From: Stella humosa
Lineage (GTDB): Bacteria > Pseudomonadota > Alphaproteobacteria > ATCC43930 > Allostellaceae
DNA length: 64,000 nt
Assembly: GCF_006738645.1 (NCBI RefSeq)
Contig: NZ_AP019700.1
Span: forward strand, 5,178,351-5,242,350
Direction of reading: 5' to 3'
The notes under the pieces are model-generated. The model was given only the letters and a program-made list of their open reading frames with translations. It was not told the DNA's origin and searched no databases. A program made the position numbers and the translations under genes. Shown in pieces: positions 17,138 through 25,611 of this stretch; position 1 is the stretch's first letter, and every line of letters starts with the position of its first letter.

Positions 17138-17908
17138 ATGCACGCCGATGTCGTCGACCTTCGCGACTTCTACCGCAGCCCGCTTGGCCAGGTGGCCCGG
17201 CGCATGGTCAACCGCCGCCTGCGCGAGATCTGGCCCACGGTAGCGGGCCTCAGCGTTCTGGGCCTGGGCTATGCCACCCCGTTCCTCGGCCGGCTGGCCG
17301 AGGAGGCCGAGCGGGTCGTCGTCTGCATGCCGGCCACCCAGGGCGTGCTGGCCTGGCCGCCCGATGCGCCCAACCGGGCCACCATCGGCGAGGAAGGCGA
17401 GCTGCCCTTCCCCGGCCAGTTCTTCGACCGCATCCTGATCGCCCACGCGCTCGAGGGCAGCGAGCAGGTGCGCCCGATGCTGCGCGAGGCGTGGCGCGTG
17501 CTGGCGGGCGGCGGGCGGCTGATCATCGTCGTGCCCAACCGCCGCGGCCTGTGGGCCCGGCGCGACATGACGCCGTTCGGCTATGGTCATCCCTATTCCG
17601 CGGGCCAGCTATCGCGCCTGCTGCGCGACTGCCTGTTCACGCCGGCCCAGACGACGCACGCGCTCTTCGTGCCGCCGTTCCGCTGGCGCGTGCTGCACCG
17701 GAGCGCGCTCGCCTGGGAACGCGCGGGCGAACGCTGGTTCCCGCGCTTCGCCGGGGTCGTCATCATCGAGGCGACCAAGCAGATCTATGCGGTACCGCCC
17801 GTGCGCGCCGCCGCGCGCAAGCGCGAGCGGCTGGCGGCCCCGGTGCCCATGCGGCCCATCGGCGCCCGGCGCAGCGACACGCCACCCGCCGAACCCGAGG
17901 CGCCCTGA
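17138..17908 (+). CDS. Class I SAM-dependent methyltransferase
   Basis: A 256-residue protein with a Rossmann-like methyltransferase domain: [14 protein letters not shown] (about 40-53) is the SAM-binding loop, [19 protein letters not shown] (about 89-107) is the acidic-loop region and [23 protein letters not shown] matches the beta-4/beta-5 region of methyltransferase-11 members. The C-terminal tail is basic. The homologue normally sits between gloB and metW/metX in Rhodospirillales. Substrate unknown. Confidence 0.85.
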   Translation: MHADVVDLRDFYRSPLGQVARRMVNRRLREIWPTVAGLSVLGLGYATPFLGRLAEEAERVVVCMPATQGVLAWPPDAPNRATIGEEGELPFPGQFFDRILIAHALEGSEQVRPMLREAWRVLAGGGRLIIVVPNRRGLWARRDMTPFGYGHPYSAGQLSRLLRDCLFTPAQTTHALFVPPFRWRVLHRSALAWERAGERWFPRFAGVVIIEATKQIYAVPPVRAAARKRERLAAPVPMRPIGARRSDTPPAEPEAP

Positions 17909-17919
17909 CCGGCTGGGAG

Positions 17920-18090
17920 CCCTGACCGGCTGGGCGCCCGTCGAGCAGGAAGGCATCGTGGCCCTTATGGCTGCGGATCTCGACGAAGACAGCATCGGCG
18001 GCAGCCGCATTCAAGGCATGGGCGATGTCCCGGCTCCCGGCGGTCGGGAATAGCCGGCAGCTCGGGTCGCGCCAGTGGAAACGGACCCAA
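17920..18090 (-). pseudogene. metX: Relic of metX (homoserine O-acetyltransferase) C-terminus
   Basis: One minus-strand frame encodes [19 protein letters not shown] and then [16 protein letters not shown]. These match the last 50 or so residues of homoserine O-acetyltransferase, including the His of the catalytic triad in GHDAFLLD. Nothing upstream in the frame resembles the rest of the enzyme (about 370 residues) and the end runs past the normal terminus. The site, between the methyltransferase and chorismate mutase genes, is where relatives keep an intact metX, so this is a deletion remnant. Confidence 0.6.
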
Positions 18091-18108
18091 CAAATGTCAC
18101 TGTTTTCT

Positions 18109-18137
18109 TTGCTTTCGCGATGGCCGCGGACTATCTG
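18109..18137 (+). promoter_or_regulatory. Sigma70-type promoter of the chorismate mutase operon
   Basis: TTGCTT (18109-18114) and TATCTG (18132-18137) are separated by 17 bases and end 35 bases before the ATG at 18173. Confidence 0.45.
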
Positions 18138-18172
18138 TAACGCCCTTTTTCGCCTTTCAGCGCCCTTGCCCG

Positions 18173-19042
18173 ATGACTTCCGCGGCCGCCCCAAACCTCG
18201 ACGACCTTCGCCGGCGCATCGACGCGATCGATGACGGTCTGCTCGACCTCATCCACCAGCGCGCGACCATCGTCGGCGCGGTCGCCGCCGCCAAGCGCGC
18301 CACCGGCAGCGCCGGCGCCTTCCGGCCCGGCCGCGAGGCGCAGGTCATGCGCCGGCTGGCTGCCCGCCACCATGGCCCGTTCGGCCTGGCCACCATGGTG
18401 CGGCTTTGGCGCGAGATCATGTGCGAGTTCACGCGCCTGCAGGGCCCGTTCGCGGTCGCCGTGCAGTTCGCCGACGGCCGGCCCGGCCTGTGGGACCTGG
18501 CGCGCGACCATTTCGGCGCCGAGACGCCGATGACGCCCCATGGCGACGCCCGTGCCGTCCTGGCCGCGGTCGATGGCGGCAGCGCCACCGTCGGCGTGCT
18601 GCCGACGCCCGCCGGTACGGCCGATGGCGCCTGGTGGCCGCAGTTGCGCGGGGCCGCCGCCGACCGGGCGCGGATCATCAGCCGCCTGCCCTTCGCCAGC
18701 CCCGGCAGTGCCCGCGGTGACGGGCTGGATGCCGTGGCCGTCGCCCGCCTGCCGAGCGAGCCGTCGGGAGACGATCGCAGCTTCCTGGCGCTCGACCTGG
18801 CGGCCCCCCTGCCCGACGCCGAGATATCCCGATTGGCCGCCGCCGCCGGCCTCTCGATCCATGCCCTGCCCGCTGTCATCGACGCGCCCGACGGCCCCGC
18901 CCGCCTGGCCGAGATCGACGGCTATGTCGGCGACGACGACCCGCGCCTGGGCCGGCTGCGCGAGGACGCCGGACAGCGCCTGCGCGGGCTGACCGTGCTG
19001 GGCGCCTATGCCATCCCGCTGTCGGAGAGCCGCGCCGGCTGA
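18173..19042 (+). CDS. Chorismate mutase with degenerate prephenate dehydratase-like domain
   Basis: Converts chorismate to prephenate. Residues about 8-90 are an AroQ-type helical domain ([23 protein letters not shown], then [13 protein letters not shown]) with the expected Arg and Lys residues. The remaining 200 residues look like a periplasmic-binding-type fold resembling a prephenate dehydratase catalytic domain ([26 protein letters not shown]), but I see no intact TRF motif, so dehydratase activity is unlikely. It is the first gene of the cluster with hisC and tyrA. Confidence 0.82.
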   Translation: MTSAAAPNLDDLRRRIDAIDDGLLDLIHQRATIVGAVAAAKRATGSAGAFRPGREAQVMRRLAARHHGPFGLATMVRLWREIMCEFTRLQGPFAVAVQFADGRPGLWDLARDHFGAETPMTPHGDARAVLAAVDGGSATVGVLPTPAGTADGAWWPQLRGAAADRARIISRLPFASPGSARGDGLDAVAVARLPSEPSGDDRSFLALDLAAPLPDAEISRLAAAAGLSIHALPAVIDAPDGPARLAEIDGYVGDDDPRLGRLREDAGQRLRGLTVLGAYAIPLSESRAG

Positions 19043-19075
19043 ACCCCCGCGGCCGCCCGCGAACGAGGAAACCCG

Positions 19076-20212
19076 ATGACCACCGAGCCGCCCACGACCG
19101 AAGCCAGCGACCTGCCGCTCGCCCTGGAGCCCAAGCCCGGCATCCTCGAGATCGCCCCCTATGTCGGCGGCGACCACAAGGCGCCCGGCGTCAACCGCGT
19201 CTTCCGGCTGGCCTCGAACGAGAACACGGTCGGCCCGAGCCCAAAGGCGAAGGCCGCCTATACGGCGGCCGCCGGCGAGATCCATCGCTACCCCGACGGC
19301 AATTCGGAGCGGCTGCGCCAGACCATCGGCCGGGTGAACCGGCTGGCCCCCGCGCGCCTGGTGTGCGGGGCGGGCTCGGACGAACTGCTGCAGCTCCTGA
19401 CCAAGGCCTATGCCGGGGTCGGCGACGAGATCCTCTACAGCCAGTACGGCTTCATGATGTACCCGATCGCGGCCAAGTCGGTCGGTGCCGTGCCGGTGGC
19501 CGCGCCCGAGCAGGGGCTGCGGAGCGACGTCGACGCCCTGCTGGCCCATGTCACCCCGCGCACGCGCATCCTGTTCCTGGCCAACCCCAACAACCCGACC
19601 GGCAGCTACCTGACGCCGGCCGAGATGCGCCGGCTGCATGCCGGGCTGCCCGGCAACGTGTTGCTCGTCATCGACGCGGCCTATGCCGAGTATGTCGAGA
19701 CCGGCGATTACGAGGCCGGCGTCGAGTTGGTCGATTCCGCCCAGAACGTGGTCATGGTCCGCACCTTCTCGAAGATCTATGCCCTGGCCGGCCTGCGGCT
19801 CGGCTGGATGTACGGCCCGCCGGCGGTGGTCGACGTGGTGAACCGCATCCGCGGGCCCTTCAACGTCACGCTCGCCACCCAGGAGGCCGGCGTCGCCGCG
19901 ATGGAGGACGAGGCATTCGTCACCACCTCGCGCGCGACGGCGACGCGCTGGCGCACCTGGCTCTCCGACGAGCTGACCCGCCTGGGCCTCACGGTCTATC
20001 CCAGCGTCGCCAACTTCATCCTGGTGCGCTTCCCGACCGGGCCCGGCCGCGATGCCGCCGCCGCCCTGGCCTTCCTGAAGGAGCGCGGCGTGCTGGTGCG
20101 CGGCATGGCGGGCTACGGCCTGCCGGAATGCCTGCGCATCGGCATCGGCGTCGAGGATGAGATGCGGGCGGTGCAGGCCACCATCGCCGACTTCCTCGGC
20201 AGCCGGAGCTGA
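19076..20212 (+). CDS. hisC: Histidinol-phosphate / aromatic aminotransferase
   Basis: A 378-residue class I/II PLP aminotransferase that transfers amino groups to imidazole-acetol phosphate or to aromatic 2-oxoacids. LASNENTVGPSPKA (about 46) is the substrate-binding loop, NPNNPTG (about 165) holds the Asn ring contact, DAAYAEY (about 201) the PLP aspartate and Lys233 in SKIYALAGLRLG is the Schiff-base lysine. Its position between chorismate mutase and tyrA favours a role in Tyr/Phe synthesis as well as or instead of histidine synthesis. Confidence 0.92.
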   Translation: MTTEPPTTEASDLPLALEPKPGILEIAPYVGGDHKAPGVNRVFRLASNENTVGPSPKAKAAYTAAAGEIHRYPDGNSERLRQTIGRVNRLAPARLVCGAGSDELLQLLTKAYAGVGDEILYSQYGFMMYPIAAKSVGAVPVAAPEQGLRSDVDALLAHVTPRTRILFLANPNNPTGSYLTPAEMRRLHAGLPGNVLLVIDAAYAEYVETGDYEAGVELVDSAQNVVMVRTFSKIYALAGLRLGWMYGPPAVVDVVNRIRGPFNVTLATQEAGVAAMEDEAFVTTSRATATRWRTWLSDELTRLGLTVYPSVANFILVRFPTGPGRDAAAALAFLKERGVLVRGMAGYGLPECLRIGIGVEDEMRAVQATIADFLGSRS

Positions 20213-20217
20213 CGCCC

Positions 20218-21093
20218 GTGACCTTCCGCCGCCTGGCCCTGATCGGGATCGGTCTGATCGGCTCCTCCCTGGCGCGCGCGGCGCGCGCCCAGGGGCTGGC
20301 CGAGGAGATCGTGTGCAGCACCAGGCGCGAGGCGACCCGCGACACGGCCCGGTCGCTCGGCATCGTCGACCATGCCTACGAGAACCCGGCCGAGGCCGCC
20401 GCCGGTGCCGACCTCGTCCTGCTCTGCACCCCTGTCGGCACCTATGCCGACCTGTCGGCCGCCATCGCACCCGTCCTGGCACCCGGCGCCATCCTGTCCG
20501 ACGTCGGCTCGGTCAAACAGGCCGTCGTCCGCGACGTCGGCCCCAACGTGCCAGACGGCGTCCATTTCATCCCCGGCCACCCCATCGCCGGCACCGAGCA
20601 TTCCGGGCCCGAGTCCGGCTTCGCCGAGCTCTTCCAGGGCCGCTGGTGCATCCTGACGCCACCGCCCGCCGCCGACCCGGCCGCCGTCGCCCGCCTGCGC
20701 GCCTTCTGGGAAAAGGTCGGCTCCCAGGTCGTCGAGATGGACCCGGCCCACCACGACAAGGTGCTGGCCATCACCTCGCACCTGCCCCACCTCATCGCCT
20801 ACACCATCGTCGGCACCGCCACCGACCTGGAGGAGACGCTGCGCTCCGAGGTCATCAAGTACTCGGCCGGCGGCTTCCGCGACTTCACCCGCATCGCCGC
20901 GTCCGACCCCGTCATGTGGCGCGACATCTTCCTCGACAACCGCGAGGCCGTGCTCGAGATGCTGGGCCGCTTCTCCGAGGACCTGGCCTATCTCCAGCGC
21001 GCCATCCGCTGGGGCGAGGGCGACAAGCTGCACGAGCTCTTCACCCGCACCAGGGCCATCCGCCGCGGCATCATCGAGGCCAAGCAGGCCTGA
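20218..21093 (+). CDS. tyrA: Prephenate/arogenate dehydrogenase, copy 1
   Basis: Oxidatively decarboxylates prephenate or arogenate in tyrosine synthesis. GTG start; 291 residues. The NAD-binding motif GIGLIGSSLARAAR is at about residues 9-22 and the family core SDVGSVK, then HPIAGTEHSGPES (catalytic His), follows at about 99-140. C-terminal dimerisation helices (MWRDIFLDNREAVLEML) are complete. It starts 5 bases after hisC. A second copy almost identical in DNA follows at 21293. Confidence 0.93.
   Translation: MTFRRLALIGIGLIGSSLARAARAQGLAEEIVCSTRREATRDTARSLGIVDHAYENPAEAAAGADLVLLCTPVGTYADLSAAIAPVLAPGAILSDVGSVKQAVVRDVGPNVPDGVHFIPGHPIAGTEHSGPESGFAELFQGRWCILTPPPAADPAAVARLRAFWEKVGSQVVEMDPAHHDKVLAITSHLPHLIAYTIVGTATDLEETLRSEVIKYSAGGFRDFTRIAASDPVMWRDIFLDNREAVLEMLGRFSEDLAYLQRAIRWGEGDKLHELFTRTRAIRRGIIEAKQA
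20224..21081 (+). repeat. Direct repeat copy A (858 bp, tyrA body)
   Basis: This 858-base segment recurs at 21335-22192 with about 13 base differences by my reading, nearly all at third codon positions. Confidence 0.9.
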
Positions 21094-21206
21094 TTGACGC
21101 CGGAGCCGCCGCTGCCTATGGTCGCGGCCGTGAAGACGAACCTGCCCATAAGCGGCCTCTATTACGCGCCCTCCCATAGGGGCGGCGCGGGTTCGATCAC
21201 GATCTG

Positions 21207-21242
21207 ACGAAACCGAGCCGCCGCCACCCGGCGGCGCTTCGT
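21207..21242 (+). terminator. Imperfect hairpin between tyrA copies
   Basis: ACGAA and GCCGCC on the left pair with GGCGGC and TTCGT on the right. There is no T-run, so it may only attenuate read-through into copy 2. Confidence 0.3.
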
Positions 21243-21292
21243 TTCAGGATCTGGCCTCCGGGGGCTTTCTGGCCCAATTCCCGGAGACCGCC

Positions 21293-22234
21293 ATGGACCA
21301 CCCGCTTCCCATACGACCCGGCCACCGCCCGCCGTTCCGCCGCCTGGCCCTGATCGGGATCGGCCTGATCGGCTCGTCCCTGGCGCGCGCGGCCCGCGCC
21401 CAGGGGCTGGCCGAGGAGATCGTGTGCAGCACCAGGCGCGAGGCGACCCGCGACACGGCCCTGTCGCTCGGCATCGTCGACCATGCCTACGAGAACCCGG
21501 CCGAAGCCGCCGCCGGCGCCGACCTCGTCCTCCTCTGCACCCCCGTCGGCACCTATGCCGACCTGTCGGCCGCCATCGCGCCCGTCCTGGCACCCGGCGC
21601 CATCCTGTCCGACGTCGGCTCGGTCAAGCAGGCCGTCGTCCGCGACGTCGGCCCCAACGTGCCAGACGGCGTCCATTTCATCCCCGGCCACCCCATCGCC
21701 GGCACCGAGCATTCCGGGCCCGAGTCCGGCTTCGCCGAGCTCTTCCAGGGCCGCTGGTGCATCCTGACGCCACCGCCCGCCGCCGACCCGGCCGCCGTCG
21801 CCCGCCTGCGCGCCTTCTGGGAAAAGGTCGGCTCCCAGGTCGTCGAGATGGACCCGGCCCACCACGACAAGGTGCTGGCCATCACCTCGCACCTGCCCCA
21901 CCTCATCGCCTACACCATCGTCGGCACCGCCACCGACCTCGAGGAGACGCTGCGCTCCGAGGTCATCAAGTACTCGGCCGGCGGCTTCCGCGACTTCACC
22001 CGCATCGCCGCGTCCGATCCCGTCATGTGGCGCGACATCTTCCTCGACAACCGCGAGGCCGTGCTCGAGATGCTGGGCCGCTTCTCCGAGGACCTGGCCT
22101 ATCTCCAGCGCGCCATCCGCTGGGGCGAGGGCGACAAGCTGCACGAACTCTTCACCCGCACCAGGGCCATCCGCCGCGGCATCATCGAGGCCGAGCGCGG
22201 CATGACGCCGCCACCCGTACAGGCCGCCGCCTGA
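21293..22234 (+). CDS. tyrA: Prephenate/arogenate dehydrogenase, copy 2
   Basis: 313 residues. Apart from a 13-residue longer N-terminus (MDHPLPIRPGHRPP) and a different C-terminal tail (ERGMTPPPVQAAA) it matches copy 1 at all but one position (Leu for Arg in DTALSLG) by my reading. All motifs listed for copy 1 are present, so both should be active. The unique ends show where the duplication joined. It has its own ATG and a 200-base intergenic region upstream. Confidence 0.93.
   Translation: MDHPLPIRPGHRPPFRRLALIGIGLIGSSLARAARAQGLAEEIVCSTRREATRDTALSLGIVDHAYENPAEAAAGADLVLLCTPVGTYADLSAAIAPVLAPGAILSDVGSVKQAVVRDVGPNVPDGVHFIPGHPIAGTEHSGPESGFAELFQGRWCILTPPPAADPAAVARLRAFWEKVGSQVVEMDPAHHDKVLAITSHLPHLIAYTIVGTATDLEETLRSEVIKYSAGGFRDFTRIAASDPVMWRDIFLDNREAVLEMLGRFSEDLAYLQRAIRWGEGDKLHELFTRTRAIRRGIIEAERGMTPPPVQAAA
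21335..22192 (+). repeat. Direct repeat copy B (858 bp, tyrA body)
   Basis: Second copy of the 20224-21081 segment, offset by exactly 1111 bases. Confidence 0.9.
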
Positions 22235-22267
22235 TCGCATCGGACGCCGGATGGGACCGGACAAAGA

Positions 22268-22303
22268 AAACGCCGCGCCATCCCTCCAGACGGCGCGGCG
22301 TTT
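22268..22303. terminator. Bidirectional terminator between tyrA and HU genes
   Basis: AAACGCCGCGCC and GGCGCGGCGTTT form a perfect 12-base stem. On the minus strand it is followed by TTTTCTTTG, so it ends the HU transcript and also serves the convergent tyrA transcript. Confidence 0.8.
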
Positions 22304-22345
22304 CCGATCTCTTCCCCGGCGCGATCGCGCCGGGCAACAGCACGA

Positions 22346-22642
22346 TCAGACCGCTTCCTTGAGATCCTTGGAAGCGCGGAAGGCGACCTTCTTGGACGCC
22401 TTGATCTCGATCGGCTCACCGGTGGCGGGGTTGCGGCCCATGCGAGCTTCACGCTTGCGGACCTGGAGAATGCCGAGGCCGGTCAACCGGACCTTGTCGC
22501 CCTTCTCCAGATGCTCGGTCACCAAGGCGACGAGATCCTCGAGCACGGCGGTCGCCAGCTTCTTGGGCATCTCATGCTTCTCGGCGAGGGTCGCCGCCAA
22601 CTGGCGCAGCGACACCGTCGGAGTGGTCTCAGCAGCCGCCAT
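22346..22642 (-). CDS. HU family DNA-binding protein
   Basis: A 98-residue nucleoid protein. The arm region is visible as GILQVRKREARMGRNPATGEPI, with the R-x-x-R-x-x-R-N-P-x-T signature of HU/IHF, followed by KASKKVAFRASKDLKEAV. Compared with a 90-residue HU it carries a short N-terminal extension (MAAAETTPTV). GAGGAG lies about 10 bases before the ATG at 22642; a frame extension to 22687 is not supported. Single-gene transcript ending at the terminator next to it. Confidence 0.92.
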   Translation of the reverse strand: MAAAETTPTVSLRQLAATLAEKHEMPKKLATAVLEDLVALVTEHLEKGDKVRLTGLGILQVRKREARMGRNPATGEPIEIKASKKVAFRASKDLKEAV

Positions 22643-22771
22643 GACGATTCTTGCTCCTCTGGTAACACTTGTGTTCGGCAGCCCCACGGGCTCGTGGCGC
22701 TGCTGGGCGCGAGCGATAGCAACATCGGTCGAAACTTGCCACTGCTAAAAAGCCCGATTCCACGGGCTATC

Positions 22772-23809
22772 TCAGCGATCCGGCCATTCGATACGGGGCA
22801 ACGACAGCAGGCGATAGGTGGTTCCGCCGACCGGGCCCGCCTGGACGCGCCGGTCCTGGATCGAGAACTGCACCCGGAGCGCCGGGCGCTGCCCGTCGCC
22901 CGTGGGGGCCGCCATCGCCCCCAGCAGCGCGCGCATGCCGAACGCCTCCATCCGGCGCAGCGTTCCAGCGGCGACCAGCGCGTCCAGCACCGCCTCGTGG
23001 CCAGTGAGGCTGGCCGTCCCCGCCAGCAGCGGCTGGAGCGCCGGATCCAGTGCCAGCGTCATCGCACCATCGGCCTGGACATCGCCCCAGGCCAGCGCGA
23101 AGCGTTCGACATCGACTGTTCCACCAGCATTGCGCCATGCCTCCAGGGCTGCCGCCGGCGGCAGGTTGGGGATGCGCTCGACCAGCCAGCCATCCACGGC
23201 CAGGCGGCTTATGTCCCGCCCCAGCAGGGGCTGCGGGCGGGCCGGCAGGCGGATCGCGTCGGCCGTCAAGGCCACCGCCAGGGCCCCGCGGCGCTGCGGG
23301 TCGCCCGCCAGGCGCAGCCGGACCGCGGCGATGGCCAGCGGATCGTCACCGCTGCCGGCAATGCCATGCGCGCCAATGACGAGTTCGCCCGCGGCCGCAT
23401 CGACCCGCAGCCGACCGTCGACGCGCGCGACCGCGGCCGTCCACGGGCTGCCGCCGGCCGACAGTTCCAACCGGCTCGGCTGCGGCACGTCGATCGTCCA
23501 TTCGCGCAGCGCCCAGGGCTGGGCGGTCAGCGTCAGCCGGTCGCCCGACCAACGCATGGCCGGCATGGCGGCGGCGCGATCGAAGACCGGCTGCGGCACC
23601 TCCAGCCGGAAGACGAGGGGGAAACCGGTGACGGCGACCGGGCCATGCCGGACGCGGACGCCATCGGCCGCCAGCGAGGCGGCCCAGGCGGGCACGCCGG
23701 CCGCGATGTCAGCCGCAACCCGGTGCCAGAACCAGGCATAGCCCGCACCAGCCAGCACCAGCAGGGCAAGGAGGACGGCCAGCGTCGCAGTACGAAAGGT
23801 TCGGACCAT
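22772..23809 (-). CDS. DUF2125 domain-containing protein
   Basis: A 345-residue protein with an N-terminal membrane anchor (LAVLLALLVLAGAGYAWFW, about 9-27) and a large periplasmic domain rich in beta strands. VRHGPVAVTGFPLVFRLEV at about 53-71 is the recognisable DUF2125 opening; such proteins resemble AsmA-like lipid-bridge or envelope proteins. No catalytic residues are apparent. Function unknown. Confidence 0.8.
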   Translation of the reverse strand: MVRTFRTATLAVLLALLVLAGAGYAWFWHRVAADIAAGVPAWAASLAADGVRVRHGPVAVTGFPLVFRLEVPQPVFDRAAAMPAMRWSGDRLTLTAQPWALREWTIDVPQPSRLELSAGGSPWTAAVARVDGRLRVDAAAGELVIGAHGIAGSGDDPLAIAAVRLRLAGDPQRRGALAVALTADAIRLPARPQPLLGRDISRLAVDGWLVERIPNLPPAAALEAWRNAGGTVDVERFALAWGDVQADGAMTLALDPALQPLLAGTASLTGHEAVLDALVAAGTLRRMEAFGMRALLGAMAAPTGDGQRPALRVQFSIQDRRVQAGPVGGTTYRLLSLPRIEWPDR

Positions 23810-23886
23810 CCCCCGATATAACTATCGCCGGCGGGCAATGCGACCGCTTGCGGGATGCGGGCCAGCGGGTAAAGTCGCATTCGCTC

Positions 23887-24453
23887 ATGATGTCCCTTCA
23901 TCCCTGCGCCTCCGGCCACTTCTGGGTGTTCGGCTACGGCTCGCTGATCTGGAATCCCGGCTTCGAGCCGGTCGAGGTCCGCCCCGGCCGCCTCAACGGG
24001 TACCATCGGCGTTTCTGCATCTATTCGACCCAGTATCGCGGCACCGACGAACGGCCGGGCCTGGTGCTCGGCCTGGATCGCGGCGGGTCGTGCAAGGGGT
24101 TGGCCCTGCGCATTCCAATCGAGCAACTGGAGCCGGTGAAGGCCGCGCTGTGGGAGCGCGAGATGCTGAACAACGAGTACCATCCGCGCATCCTGCCGGT
24201 GCGCACGGCCGAGGGGCCGGTGCCGTGCCTGGCCTTCGTCGTCGACCGCCGGCACCGCTTCTACAGCGGCCGCCTGGCCGTGGCCGAGACGGCGGCCATC
24301 ATCGCGGCTGCCCATGGCGATCGTGGCCCCTGCATCGAGTATCTCGACAATACCGTCCGCCACCTGGACGAGCTCGGCCTGCGCGACCCGTCGCTGACCC
24401 GGCTGCGCGACCAGGTGCAGCGGCTGCTGCCGCCCTGCCCGCCACCGCTCTGA
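23887..24453 (+). CDS. Gamma-glutamylcyclotransferase (ChaC-type)
   Basis: A 188-residue cytosolic enzyme expected to cleave glutathione or gamma-glutamyl peptides to 5-oxoproline. The diagnostic FGYGSLIWNPGFE is at about residues 14-26, with the acidic catalytic region EREMLNNEYHPRI at about 96. The C-terminal IEYLDNTVRHLDELGLRDP is typical of ChaC. The ATG pair at 23887/23890 has no strong ribosome site, so the exact start is uncertain. Confidence 0.88.
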   Translation: MMSLHPCASGHFWVFGYGSLIWNPGFEPVEVRPGRLNGYHRRFCIYSTQYRGTDERPGLVLGLDRGGSCKGLALRIPIEQLEPVKAALWEREMLNNEYHPRILPVRTAEGPVPCLAFVVDRRHRFYSGRLAVAETAAIIAAAHGDRGPCIEYLDNTVRHLDELGLRDPSLTRLRDQVQRLLPPCPPPL

Positions 24454-24465
24454 GAGGCGCATGGG

Positions 24466-25590
24466 ATGCCGTTGGTACGCTTGATCGGCATCGGCCGCCT
24501 GCTTCTGCTGCTGGCGCTGCTGTCGGCCCCACCCGCGGCCCAGGCAGGCAGCGAGCATGAGGGCCTGAGCGAAGGATCGCTGACCGTCCCTGTGGTGCTG
24601 CCGGACGGTTCCTCGGTCCGGCTGGCCGGATACCTGGCGCGGCCGCCAGGGCCGGGACCCTTCCCGATCGTCCTGCTGACCCACGGCACGCCGCGCGACC
24701 CCGCCGACCGGACCCGGACCCGGGCCGAGAGTGCCGGCCCGCAGGCGAGAGACTTTGCCCGGCGCGGCTGGGCCGCCCTGTCGATCGTGCGCCGCGGCTA
24801 CGGCACGTCGGAGGGGGAATTCGTCGAGTCCGCCGGCAACTGCGGCAGCCGGGACTATGGCGCGGCCGGCCTGGCGGCGGCGGTCGATCTGCGCTTGGCG
24901 GCCGGCTGGCTCGCGGCCCAGCCCTGGGCGGACCCGCGCCGCCTGCTGCTGGTCGGCGTCTCCACCGGCGGCCTGACGGCGACGGCACTGGCATCCCAGC
25001 CGCCGACCGGCCTGGTGGGCGTCATCAACTTCGCCGGCGGGCGCGGCTCGCGCGGGCCGAACGACGTCTGCCAGCCGGACCGGCTGGTCGAGGCCTTTGC
25101 CCGCTACGGCCGCACCGCGCGGGCGCCAGGCCTGTGGATCTATGCCGAGAACGACCTCTATTTCGGCCCGGCCCTGTCGCGCGCCATGCTGGCGGCCTAT
25201 CAAGGGGCGGGCGCGCCGGCCGAATTCCACCTGCTGCCGCCCTTCGGCGCCGACGGCCATTCGGTCTATGGGCGGGCGCCGGAACTGTGGTGGCCGCTGG
25301 TTGATGCTTTCCTGCGCCGGAGCCGCTTGCCGACCTGGTCGCCCACCGCCTTGTCGCCGGATGCATTGCCTGCCGTCACCGATCGCCTGCGAGCGGCGTT
25401 CGAACGCTATCTTGCGGGGGCGGGGGAGAAGGCCTTCGCCGCTTCCGCCACGGGTCGTTTCGGCTGGGCGACGGGGCGCGCCTCGACCGAGGCCGCGCGG
25501 GCGGCGGCGCTGGACTTCTGCCAGGGCAGTGCCGGCACCGAGGCCGGCTGCCGGCTCTACTTCGTCAACCTGGCGCCTGCCGCCCCATAG
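24466..25590 (+). CDS. Secreted alpha/beta hydrolase (dienelactone hydrolase-like)
   Basis: 374 residues with a signal peptide (LLLLLALLSAPPAAQA, cleavage about residue 27). The hydrolase core has THGTPR (oxyanion region), the nucleophile elbow GVSTGG (Ser at about 168), an acidic residue in AENDLYF (about 228) and His in DGHSVYG (about 265). A C-terminal 95-residue domain with two cysteines (DFCQGSAGTEAGCRLYF) resembles those found on periplasmic peptidases. It is 13 bases after the cyclotransferase gene. Substrate unknown. Confidence 0.78.
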   Translation: MPLVRLIGIGRLLLLLALLSAPPAAQAGSEHEGLSEGSLTVPVVLPDGSSVRLAGYLARPPGPGPFPIVLLTHGTPRDPADRTRTRAESAGPQARDFARRGWAALSIVRRGYGTSEGEFVESAGNCGSRDYGAAGLAAAVDLRLAAGWLAAQPWADPRRLLLVGVSTGGLTATALASQPPTGLVGVINFAGGRGSRGPNDVCQPDRLVEAFARYGRTARAPGLWIYAENDLYFGPALSRAMLAAYQGAGAPAEFHLLPPFGADGHSVYGRAPELWWPLVDAFLRRSRLPTWSPTALSPDALPAVTDRLRAAFERYLAGAGEKAFAASATGRFGWATGRASTEAARAAALDFCQGSAGTEAGCRLYFVNLAPAAP

Positions 25591-25603
25591 CCGGGGCGGC
25601 AGG
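25576..25603. terminator. Bidirectional terminator overlapping the hydrolase stop codon
   Basis: CCTGCCGCCCC (25576-25586) pairs perfectly with GGGGCGGCAGG (25593-25603); the TAG stop is in the loop. It lies between two convergent genes. Confidence 0.55.
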
Positions 25604-25611
25604 CGGGCCGG

